A stretch of 64,000 nucleotides of DNA, taken from the NCBI RefSeq assembly GCF_000003815.2, contig NC_049997.1, positions 7,250,695-7,314,694 on the forward strand. Reading direction: 5' to 3'. This DNA comes from Branchiostoma floridae (taxonomy: Eukaryota > Chordata > Leptocardii > Amphioxiformes > Branchiostomatidae). How positions within the stretch are numbered: the first letter of the stretch is position 1; each line of letters starts with the position of its first letter. The notes under the pieces are model-generated. The model was not told the origin of the DNA. It worked only from the letters and a program-made list of their open reading frames with translations, and made no database searches. Positions 35,101 to 47,100 of this stretch are shown one piece after another. The position numbers and the translations under genes were made by a program.

Positions 35101-38100
35101 GAATTTCACCCCCTAAATAAAATGGCTGTCGCCTGAGAACACGAAGAATTCAAAAAGTAGCCAAAGATGTAACAATTCAGTTCCCAGAATGATTGTTCAG
35201 TAGGTGAAACCAGCTGAGCAGGCCCTTTGCCCGAACACGCCAGATCGCTCCTGTCACTGATCTTGGAGGCTGTGTGAGCTGGGTTATTCCTGTTGCCAAA
35301 TTCGGTAACAAACGTTACCACCACCAGTTTGGTGGTTGCCACGGTTATATTATCCACGCATAAGACAAGAAATGACCGTTTTTGTGACACTGCACAGTTT
35401 TTCTGGCTTTCTAAAGTAACAAGGAATGGTTGTTGACTGCCATTTGTATCCCACCTTGCTTACAAAATGTTGTACAGAAATGACTGTAACAAACGTTACA
35501 ATTGTTGGATGCTTTCCATGCTTTCTATTTGACCTGGTGTAAAAAAGCTGTCCACTTTTTAAGTGTCCCTAGGGACATCCTCTTATACCTTAATGATGTA
35601 GTCAATAAGGCCATTTTTACATTTCAATAAAAACGATCGCGAGTGAAATATGTATCTGCGAAGAGGTCAAAAGAGACTCGGGAACTAAAATACGGCTGGA
35701 TACCAGGGTACACGTAGCGTACTTTGAAAATTCACAATTTTCGTCCGATGAAAAAAGTGGCCTACTTTCAAGGACAACCACGTGACTTTACTTCATGATC
35801 TAATTTTTTACAAGTATTCCTTTGATAGGAAGTACATAGATTTACCTTTGACAGGAAGTTGAATCATAATTTTATTTTGCTTCGTAATGTAGCGTACGTT
35901 GAACATGGCTAAAAAATGGCCTACTTTCAGTGACAACTACGTGACTTTACGTCATGACTCGAAACGCTACAAGCATTCATTTGATAGACAATACATAGAT
36001 GTACATTTGACTAGAAGTTGAATAAGAATTCTTGTTTACTTTGTCACGTAGCGTACTTTGAACATGGCTAAAATTCACAATTTTCGTCAAATGCAAAAAA
36101 AATGGCCTACTTTCAGGGACAACCACGTGACTGAACGTCATGATCCGAAACTCTACAAGCATTTATTTGATAGGCAAGACATAGATCCACCTTTGATAAG
36201 AAGTTGATGTAGAAATATATTTTACTTCGTCATGTAGCGTAGTTTGAACATGGCTAAAGTTCACAATTTTCACCAAACACAAAAACTGGCCTACTTTAAG
36301 GGACAGTCACGTAACAACCAAACAAGTTACCAAACTTTGCAACAATGCATTTGATAGATATTCTAATGATCTATATATGGTACAAATTTCAAGCCGAAAA
36401 AAGTACCAGAGCGGCACTTATAGCGTTACAAAGTTGGGCCAAAAATCAGATTTTATTGAAGCTTGAAACATCGCATTGTTTTCAGGCTGCCCAAGAACTA
36501 AAATGTACGTCTTTGGAAATTTCACAACAATGTTTATAAAGCCAAAATGTTGGTCTATTTAGATCTTGTTTTGTTTTGATGATAGGTTTAAAGGTGTTGC
36601 CGAGACAGTGCCATAAAATATGCTAATTTCTGTGTTTTTGAGATGCGAAAATTGGGGAAATTGGCCAGAAAACTTTGTTTGCCCGTTACCATGGCAACAA
36701 GGAGTTTTGATCTAAAAGAAAGCTATTTTGAGGGGTTGTGGACCAAGTACTATCACTGTGCAAAATATGAGCCAAATCTATTTTTTGACCCCTGCCAACC
36801 CAAAAATTGTTTGATCCTTACAGACATTTGCTCTTAAACATCTTACATGTTGTTACCATTGATTTTCCAAAATATCTATGTCTCTTTTCATACTAGAAGT
36901 GATCAGTGTTTCTTCTTCTTTAGAAGTGAACTTAACAAAGTCAAGACGTCGAAGTTTTCTACAAGACACAAGACCGAAGTAACATTTCTCAACCCACCTC
37001 TTTGAGCTCCTCGCTGCTGAGTTCGGACACGTTGTTGACCTTGTTCTGGAGTTGTCCGTGGGACTCGAATGCCGCCATGAAGTCATCAGTGGCCTGTTTC
37101 ACGTGCTGAACAATCACACCCAGCCCTGGAGGTCGCATAGAGGTCACAGAACCACGGATGTCTTAAAACAAAGACAAGATGTTTAGAAATCATAACCTGT
37201 AATAATGTGCCAATTAATGAAGGTCAGTTTTGTATTACTCTTGTTGTACAAAAATCTCAGTTATTTTCAGTGACTGTCACGGAAAGCAAGCAAGATTTTG
37301 CGACAACCAAACACTGACTACCATCCATACAAATGAGTGCAACTATAGCGCATGGTAATAATACTCAGTGACACATACATGTCACAGTAGAGATTGAAAA
37401 CCATGAGAATTAGAAATTCTACTACGTAGTACTAGGAGTGATTGGAATCTCATCTGTTCGCCTAGTGAGCAGATCTATTATACTGTGCATTTTAGAAAGT
37501 ATACTAAAATCCTAGGAATTCTTTGTGGTCACCTTGTGCAGAGTAGATGTCCCTGGTTGTAGCGTCCTGTAGACTGGGTGTGAACAGCAGCTGGCACTGC
37601 TGGGCTGTGGGGCCTGGAAAAGGCACAAGCAGAAGTTCACTTTACTGTCAGACTGAAATCTGATATTTGTTGGATTTGAATGAAGATAATAGTAAACAAT
37701 GTCTGGAAAATAGTAGCAAGCTTTACTAACTAAATAGTGTCAAGTCTATTGTAACAGTTTGTTGGGAAAGTAAGGCCATGTTGATTTGATTATATGGATG
37801 ACATCCTCTAGGAATCCCAGAACTGATGCGAGTGTGTGGATAAAAAAAGTTTGGCCAAAAAAAAAATTGTTTTCATTATGAAAGATGGTCAGAAAGGTTG
37901 AACGAATCACTGAGCACACAGGGTTTAGTATACAGAGCAACAGATTCTTAATTTTTTTTTCGTTCACATCCTCTTCTTTGACCTTGGAATTGACTTTGGC
38001 ATTCTATGACATTTTTTGCAATCTACGGCATATATTTGCTCATATTGCAGCTATATGGTTGAAAACTATTTTTTATCTTCAAAACGGCCCAAAATTGCTG

Positions 38101-41100
38101 GGGATGTCATCCATATAATCAAACCAATATGGCCCAATATAGGTGAATGGCTTACCTGACCGAGCCACCACAGCTCTACAGTAGGCTATCAGGTTTCCCA
38201 TAATCTGTAACAGAGCCAGCCGGATGTCTTCCTTGTTACTCCTGCCCTCAGGGCCCACCGATTCCTCAAGACTCCTCAGCTGCTTTCTTAGACCCTGTAC
38301 AAGACAACATCTTAAGTTAGTTCCTGTAACTTCTGCATCAAGGGAAAACACCCACTTGCTAGTACAATGTATCTGCCAGAAATTTAGTCCACCTTTGGAG
38401 CCATTGTAGACTTAGAACTCAATGACTTTCTAATGTACTTTCAAACAAAGCCCTTTTTCATTACAGGAGCACATTTAAGAACACAACACACCTATTGAAA
38501 AGAATAAGAGTCCTCCCAGGTGTGACAATGAGTGGATTAAATAAATCTGTTTGGATATGCAGCCTGTATTCTTCAGTATAAACCTTGTGTGTTATGACAT
38601 GAGGTGATTTATAGACCAGGTATACATGTACAATACAAATAAACAAACCAACCCACCTGGTTGCTGCAGTACTGAGGCAGCAGGGTGAGCACCTGCCGGT
38701 GGATCCGAGACAGGTGGCTCTGCACCTGCGCACCTGCCGAGTCTTCCTGCAGACTGGGGTTGGTGAAAACACCACCTGCAACATCATTAAGGACTGGTAA
38801 TATATTCATACCTATAGATATCCATATATGTCTGTTTAGCTGTACTGTAGTTGTTATACATGTAGACCTTACGAAAGTGGCTTACTTTTGTCGTGTCAAT
38901 AAAGATTTCTATATTCTGGCAATGTAACTGAGTGGGACTGGGAAGTTCCTGCCACAGTAAGTGGTGTTACTTAAGCTGAAGAATTTTCTGAGAGTCATTG
39001 TGTGTATCTCTGATTGTCTTGTTGAGCAAGCAATCAAAAGTATGGATTGAAGTACACATTTTCTATAAAATCAGCAAAAAAGTCAACCAGCAAATTTTCA
39101 TGAAAACACATCCTCCCCAGCATAAACAAAATAACACACATACACTACCTACTCCAAGATGCTGTGCTTAGAGTACTTTGTTGTTCCCTCAACTCTATGT
39201 GGGAACCGACCAACCAACGGGTCATCATGCATATACCGAAATAAAACATACCCTTCTTAAAACTGTAAAACATACCTTCTCCGAGGCACTGTGTGAGGAC
39301 CCCCGTGGTCAGAGCAAGTTCCTGTAGTGAGGGGAGGGTGAGGCCACTCCTCTGTTCCCTCAACACGGCATGAAATACATCCATGTGAGACAGGATGAAC
39401 TGAAGCACCTGCAAAACAAGAAACATTTCTGAAAAAGCTGCTTAAGTAGGGGTGTACAAACTTGTACTTGTCAACAAACTGGAATCCAATCACTATGGCA
39501 TCTGTTTTGTATGGTGCAAAAACAAGTCAGGATGTAGCTTATTCACAAGGGAACTAGACAAGTGATCTAGTGTTTCTGGAACAGAGAGTCAAAAGTTCAG
39601 CTCCTTCTCTGTTGTTGCTTCAATAGAAGCCATAGTTCCTTTTCTTGTATCTTACCAGAAGTAAGCTTATAAGTTTTCCGGCACACCAAACATAGACCGG
39701 TTCCTCTTACTGACACAAATGGGACAGAAACCTTCATGGAACTTGTAAAGTTTCAATTTGATTTCCTGTTCTTCTTGAAACTTCTGCTGAAACTTCTCAC
39801 AGATGTCATCCATTGCCATGCATCCCACTGTAAGCTGTAGGAAAGCCCTACCTGGTTGGTGGCATCTCTGTGCTGAGGTCCGAGTGATGTCATGATAGCC
39901 AGGCACAGCTTGAGAGCAGGCAGGAGCATCTGTCTGTACCTGTCTGATACCGTGGGGACAAACCCCTCGTACGACACTGCCATGGCCTCACCACTGCCTG
40001 GTACACTGGTAGGGAGACAAAAGAAACACAAGTTTGGTGTTCATGAAGGTACCATTACACAGGTTATAGGTTATACAGTGATTTGCCAACCGAATGAAAA
40101 GATTATCTCTTTTTCAAACATAGCACAAACAGAGCAGAACAGAAGACACAACACAAGGTAATGAAAATAAGCACATCTTCATCTGATTACCTGACTTATC
40201 CTGTAAATCTCTATCTAGATGAAACACCAACTACACAGGACCTGTCCTTAAAGACTTCAGAAGAGAGTGAAAGATGTCTAAAAGTATCTCCTCATAAATG
40301 CTTCTATGTTACCTCACTCACCTATGGCAAAGGTAAATATCCTCTTGTGTAAAAATTAAACAGTGACTTGAATAAGGTCAAAGTTACTTCTAGAGACCTT
40401 AAAAGTTAGGGACTTCAATATTGTACGCTCAAGCAGGAACATTACACCCATTACTGTATTTTCATAGAAGTGTGCTATAGTTCCAACCTGCCGGCATTCT
40501 CTGGTCTCATGTCCAGGAACTGGCACTCTGACAGCCTGACCAGCACTCCTTCCTGGAGAAGAGCTTGGGAGCCAGCCGGGGTCTGTGCTAACCTAGACAG
40601 TAAAGCCTGGAAAACAAAGAAGAAGACCATTTTGAGCTGGATAGCAGTTACAATTTCAAGGGTATGGGCAATGCCTAGGAAATCAACAAAATTAATGGAA
40701 CTTTTGCAACTGGATAGGATATCTTGTATCTTATTTCAAAAGCTGTTACTCTACCTTCAAGTAAACACCGCCTTTTAGAAGAAAGTTAAACCCTTCCCGC
40801 GCATGATGGCGCATAGGGCTGCGCCCATCTCTGTTTCCTTAGCCTAGGGCCACACAACGCAATCACTACAGCACGGGGCTAGTCCACTGGTAGAGGTGTG
40901 TGTTCAACTTCCATACTCTTTCCCGAATGCTGAGTGCTAAGCAGAGAAAGCCGGCCGGGGATTGAACTCCCGACCTACCGAATGCAAGGCGAACACTCTA
41001 CCCACTCGGCCATCGCACCGGTTTAGAAGAAACAAACAAAGAAACAGTCAAGCAAAATCAGTACTTATTGAAGATTTTCCACTCTCTTACAACACCAAAA

Positions 41101-44100
41101 TTAGCTTACCTCGAATTTTCGGTCGCACTTCCGTCGACCTTCTTCAGGAGTGACGATTCAGTTACTGTGATCACGTGACTTAGAGACACGTGATTCGAGT
41201 AACGAATCATAAATGCCTGGCAGACGATATCGGCCCCCGTCTCTGTTGAGTGTCGGCTGATGTGCTCTAATCTAGATGGCCTCCTTTACCCCCCTCGCAA
41301 AGTAATCCGGTTCGGTGTCCAATATTTGTACTTTGTCCAAGATGATGAAAGCGCAGAAGTGCGACCGAAAATTCGAGGTAAGCTAATTTTTGTGCTGTAA
41401 GACAGTGGAAAATCTTCAAAATGTACTACATCAACACAGATGAGCTTTCATGCTGGCAAAATCAGTACTGACCATTTTTGACTCGTACAGGTACAGAGCT
41501 CTGAGCGGCTGAGGAGACGGACTGAGCATGCTCTGTAGGAGCTCGTCCTCTCGTACCAGGCTGTCCACGAACATGCGCAGGTAACCCTTGTTCACAAGGA
41601 ATGTCAGCAACTGCTGGGTACGGTCAAGCTGTACCATGGAGTCTAGAGTGGAGAAGGCTAACATCTGGGGAGTACACAGAACATTGGTTACTACATGTAC
41701 ATGTATGGGTGGCTACCAGGCTGTCCCAGGTAACCCTTGTTCACCAGGAATGTCAACAGCTGCTGGGTACGGTCTAGCTGTACCATGGAGTCTAGAGTGG
41801 AGAAGGCTAACATCTGGGGAGTACATAGAACATTGGTTACTATGGCTGGGTACCAGTATAGAACATTGGTTACTATGGGTGGGTACCAGTATAGAACATT
41901 GGTTACTATGGGTGGGTACCAGTATAGAACATTCAGGTCCAGCTGAACCATAGAGTCTAGTGTGGAGAAGGCCAGCATCTGGGGAGTACATACAACATTG
42001 GTTACTATGGGTGGGTACCAGTATAGAACATTGGTTACTATGGGTGGGTACCAGGCTGTCCACGAACACACGCAGGTAACCCTTGTTCACGAGGAACGTC
42101 AACAGCTGCTGGGTACGGTCTAGCTGCACCATATAGTCTAGTGTGGAGAAGGCCAGCATCTGGGGAGTACACACAACACTGGTTACTATGGGTGGGTACC
42201 AGTATAGAACATTCACTGATTCAGGTCCAGCTGCACCATGGAGTCTAGTGTGGAGAAGGCTAACATCTGGGGAGTACACAGAACATTGGTTACTATGGGT
42301 GGGTACCAGTATAGAACATTGGTTACTATGGGTGGGTATCAGTATAGAACATTCAGGTCCAGCTGCACCATGGAGTCTAGTGTGGAGAAGGCTAACATCT
42401 GGGGAGTACACAGAACATTGGTTACTATGGGTGGGTACCAGTATAGAACATTGCTTACTATGGGTGGGTACCAGTATAGAACATTCAGGTCCAGCTGAAC
42501 CATGGAGTCTAGTGTGGAGAAGGCTAACATCTGGGGAGTACACAGAACTTTTTCTACTTACATGTACATGTATGGGTGGGTACCAGTATAGAACATTTAG
42601 GTCCAACTTGAGGGAGACAAACAGAAACTAGAAATGCAACACTTGCCGGCAAATACATAATCTGTACACATGTACCTTCACATGGTCCTGCCTAACAAAT
42701 TTCGGTTCTGTTTATTCTTACTCAAACCTACATGTATACATATCTATGGGGACCAGCTCCTGCAGCCTTGCCACGAGTGCTACACAATGTAGTTCTACAC
42801 CACAGGGTGTCTGCTACTTTACCGGTAATCATGGTGATGGCCGTCTGGTCCAAGTCATTGACCAGATTTGTTTTGAGAAGACGAGGAAGAAAAAGAGGGG
42901 AGCAAAAACAAACCGTTTCCCTTCTGTGAAGGTAAATATAATCAGCAGCTGGATTAACTTCTGACCTAGATATCCAGGGGAATATGAAAAAACTGTCAAC
43001 TTAAAGTTTCATAGATAAAATTCCAGGACTAACTGATGGTTACTGACCCTTCCGACATCGTGCCCATCAGACGCATCCCGGCAGACCGTCTCCACAAAGC
43101 TGTTGCCATAGCTACCGATGATTCCTGCTGTTTCCCTGGCAACCCTTGCCTCGTCCCCTTCTGTTGCCAAGGCTAGAACACTCGGGGAACCTGTAAGAGG
43201 ATAAAGACATACAGGAGTTTTGTCAGGACAACTGTTGCTATAGCTACCAATGTTTTCAGCTTTCTCTGTGATGCACCAATACATAGATAAACCAGGGCTC
43301 GAAATTGATTTTTGGGAAGAGGTGCACTGGTGCACCCAAACTAGAAAATTGGGTGCACCAAAATATTTTTGGGTGAACCACATAAAATAAAGTAGAATAT
43401 CAGAATAACACAATTGCAAACCTACTAAATTAGTAATTTGAACGGAGCTCTTCAGAAATCGGAAGTACTATGAGTCATTTTATTCTCTTTCTAACACACA
43501 GATATGGGTGCAAATATGGTGTTTACTTCATACATAAGCCTATCAAGATAGTGCACCCACAGAAAAATTGGGTGCACAGCTCCAATTTTGGGTGCACCTG
43601 GGTGCACAAAACCCCAGTATTTTGAGCCCTGATCTGCTTCTCTCTTGCGCATCTGTTTCTCTCTTGCGCATCTGTTCCTCTCTTGCGCACCTGCTTCTCT
43701 CTTGCGCACCTGTTTCTCTCTTGCGCATCTGTTTCTCTCTTGCGCACCTGTTTCTCTCTTGCGCACCTGTTTCTCTCTTGCGCATCTGTTTCTCTGTTGC
43801 GCATCTGTTTCTCTGTTGCGCATCTGTTTCTCTGTTGCGCATCTGATTCTCTGTTGCGCATCTGTTTCTCTGTTGCGCATCTGTTTCTCTCTTGCGCGAC
43901 TGTTTCTCTCTTGGCATCTGTTTCTCTCTTGCGCACCTGTTTCTCTCTTGCGCACCTGTTTCTCTCTTGCGCGACTGTTTCTCTCTTGGCATCTGTTTCT
44001 CTCTTGCGCATCTGTTTCTCTCTTGCCCATCTGTTTCTCTCTTGCGCATCTGTTTCTCTTGCGCACCTGTTTCTGTCCAGCGCACCTGCTTCTCTTTTGC

Positions 44101-47100
44101 GATCTGTTTCTCTCTTGCGCATCTGTTTCTCTCTTGCACATCTGTTTCTCTCTTGCGCACCTGTTTCTCTCTTGCGCATCTGTTTCTCTCTTGTTTATCT
44201 GTTTCTCTCTTGCGCACCTGCTTCTCTTTTGCGCACCTGCTTCTCTTTTGCGCATCTGTTTCTCTCTCGCGCATCTGTTTCTCCCTTGCGCATCTGTTTC
44301 TCTCTTGTGCATCTGCTTCTCTCTCGCGCATCTGTTTCTCCCTTGCGCATCTGTTTCTCTCTTGCGCACCTGTTTCTCCCTTGCGCACCTGCTTCTCTTT
44401 TGTGCATCTGTTTCTCTCTTGCGCATCTGTTTCTCTCTTGTGCATCTGTTTCTCTCTTGCGCATCTGTTTCTCTCTTGCGCATCTGTTTCTCTCTTGTGC
44501 ATCTGTTTCTCTCTTGCGCATCTGTTTCTCTCTTGCCCATCTGTTTCTCTCTTGCGCATCTGTTTCTCTCTTGCGCATGTGTTTCTCTCTTGCGCACCTG
44601 TTTCTGTCAAGAGCACAGCTTCTCTTTTGGGATCTGTTTCTCTCTTAAGCATCTGTTTCTCTCTTGCGCATCTGTTTCTCTCTTGCGCACCTGTTTTTCT
44701 CTTGCGCACCTGTTTCTCTCTTGCGCATCTGTTTCTCTCTTGCACACCTGTTTATCTCTTGCACATCTGTTTCTCTCTTGCGCATCTGTTCCTCTCTTGC
44801 GCACCTGTTTCCCTCTTGCGCACCTGTTTCTCTCTTGCGCATCTGTTTCTCTGTTGCGCACCTGTTTCTCTCTTGCGCATCTGTTTCTCTCTTGTTTATC
44901 TGTTCCTCTCTTGCGCACCTGTTTCCCTCGTGCTCATCTGTTTCTCTTTTGCACACCTGTTTCTCTATTGTGCACCTGCTTCTCCCTTGTCCACCTGCTT
45001 CTCTCTTGCGCACCTGTTTCTCTCTTGCGCACCTATTTCTCTCTTGTGCACCTGCTTCTCTCTCGCGCACCTATTTCTGTCGCACACCTGTTTATGTCGA
45101 GCATCTGCAGGGCTCAAAATTCATTTTTGGGAATAGCTGCACTGGTGCACCCAAACTAGAAAATTGGATGCACCAAAATATTTTTGGGTGCACCACATAA
45201 AATAAAGTAGAATATCAGAATATCATAATTGCAAACCTACTTATTATAATTACTAATTAGTACTTTGAACGGAGCTCTTCAGAAATCGGAATTACTATGT
45301 GTAAGTAGGGCGAAATGAACTTCACTATGTTTTATACTTTTTGTGTATTATTTGGTATCACTTTGGTAGGGCTGTGGAGATTTGCATTTTGATTAGTGTC
45401 GTATGGAAATGAACGTTCGTCTCCTCTGTGCCAGGTGTAATTGTTTCACACCAAAGCCATAGACAGAATTAACACATAGACGGTAGTCGCCCAGCCTTTG
45501 ATATCTAGAACAACAAAGCAACTTCAAAAACATTGTCACCTCTATAGTATGTATGAATATGTGAATTTGTATGAATAAAACAGGACAAGCTTGCTGGTAG
45601 AGGGGAGAGAGAGATCAGTTGGTTGAGTCGTGCATGGAGTGCAGACACAAGGATGTAGCTCTCCAGCAAGCAGTCCGGGTGTGTGCGGAAAATGGCCTGT
45701 GTCTCTGCGTGTTGTTCTTCCCTTCAGTCTTAGACTCTCGGCAGCAATTCCAAATAAGAACCCGGGGCCACAACATCTGCCCCTTTCTTACATATGACAG
45801 TCATTTTATTATCATTCTAACACACAGATGTCAAGAATATGGTGTTTACTTAGTATACTGACATCTTAACATACATAAGCCTATCAAAATATTTGGGTAC
45901 ACCCTGTGCACCCACAGAAAAAAAATGGGTGCACAGCTCCAATTTTGGGTGCACCTGGGTGCACAAAAACCCAGTATTTTGAGCCCTGTAAACTGTNNNN
46001 NNNNNNNNNNNNNNNNNNNNNNNNNNNNNNNNNNNNNNNNNNNNNNNNNNNNNNNNNNNNNNNNNNNNNNNNNNNNNNNNNNNNNNNNNNNNNNNNNNNN
46101 NNNNNNNNNNNNNNNNNNNNNNNNNNNNNNNNNNNNNNNNNNNNNNNNNNNNNNNNNNNNNNNNNNNNNNNNNNNNNNNNNNNNNNNNNNNNNNNNNNNN
46201 NNNNNNNNNNNNNNNNNNNNNNNNNNNNNNNNNNNNNNNNNNNNNNNNNNNNNNNNNNNNNNNNNNNNNNNNNNNNNNNNNNNNNNNNNNNNNNNNNNNN
46301 NNNNNNNNNNNNNNNNNNNNNNNNNNNNNNNNNNNNNNNNNNNNNNNNNNNNNNNNNNNNNNNNNNNNNNNNNNNNNNNNNNNNNNNNNNNNNNNNNNNN
46401 NNNNNNNNNNNNNNNNNNNNNNNNNNNNNNNNNNNNNNNNNNNNNNNNNNNNNNNNNNNNNNNNNNNNNNNNNNNNNNNNNNNNNNNNNNNNNNNNNNNN
46501 NNNNNNNNNNNNNNNNNNNNNNNNNNNNNNNNNNNNNNNNNNNNNNNNNNNNNNNNNNNNNNNNNNNNNNNNNNNNNNNNNNNNNNNNNNNNNNNNNNNN
46601 NNNNNNNNNNNNNNNNNNNNNNNNNNNNNNNNNNNNNNNNNNNNNNNNNNNNNNNNNNNNNNNNNNNNNNNNNNNNNNNNNNNNNNNNNNNNNNNNNNNN
46701 NNNNNNNNNNNNNNNNNNNNNNNNNNNNNNNNNNNNNNNNNNNNNNNNNNNNNNNNNNNNNNNNNNNNNNNNNNNNNNNNNNNNNNNNNNNNNNNNNNNN
46801 NNNNNNNNNNNNNNNNNNNNNNNNNNNNNNNNNNNNNNNNNNNNNNNNNNNNNNNNNNNNNNNNNNNNNNNNNNNNNNNNNNNNNNNNNNNNNNNNNNNN
46901 NNNNNNNNNNNNNNNNNNNNNNNNNNNNNNNNNNNNNNNNNNNNNNNNNNNNNNNNACTGTTCAGGCTTGGAATGCGAAGTAAACAATGCAAAGATAGGC
47001 AAATATATCAAAGACTCCTTTGCTATTAGAAAGAATACTGAAACTCATGATTAGCCCAACTCGACTGTAATACTATATTCAAGACTTGTGTTATCCCTAC

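Larger units (their letters stand above)
32428..36837. mobile_element. Foldback DNA transposon, copy 2 (4.4 kb), in a NUP205 intron
   Basis: It has the same ends (TTAAGAGCAAATGTCTGTAA and complement) and arms as copy 1 but opposite orientation. The CACGTG motifs lie at 32946, 33130, 33315 and 33499. It carries the same nested element (34882-35710) and in addition a SINE at its centre (34014-34529). It fills nearly all of the intron between exons 28 and 29. Confidence 0.88.

Noticed and set aside
3350-35390. 99- and 94-codon ORFs (3350-3649 and 35106-35390)
   Set aside because: They lie inside the nested CCTGGTATCCAGCCG element. The similarity reflects common descent of the element, and no domain was seen.
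2383-36539. Repeated 64-codon ORF at 2383, 5269, 32720 and 36345
   Set aside because: It lies in the arms of the foldback elements; the four copies are inverted repeat sequence, with no start context or domain to suggest a protein.
41713-42606. 297-codon minus-strand ORF
   Set aside because: It comes from the exon 21 duplication array with a 33-bp unit; it mixes a shifted frame of exon copies with repeat units.
43543-45159. Very long ORFs on both strands (504, 414, 400 and 368 codons)
   Set aside because: They are read-through of a 19-bp tandem repeat that is open in all frames; the predicted peptides are a cyclic 19-residue repeat with no independent support.
45997-46956. A hidden NUP205 exon in the large gap
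   Set aside because: Exons 19 and 20 join in phase, and the combined length matches human within one residue.
45850-47054. Four ORFs of 350-380 codons across 45.9-47.0 kb
   Set aside because: They are mostly N from the assembly gap and have no real coding content apart from the short LINE end.
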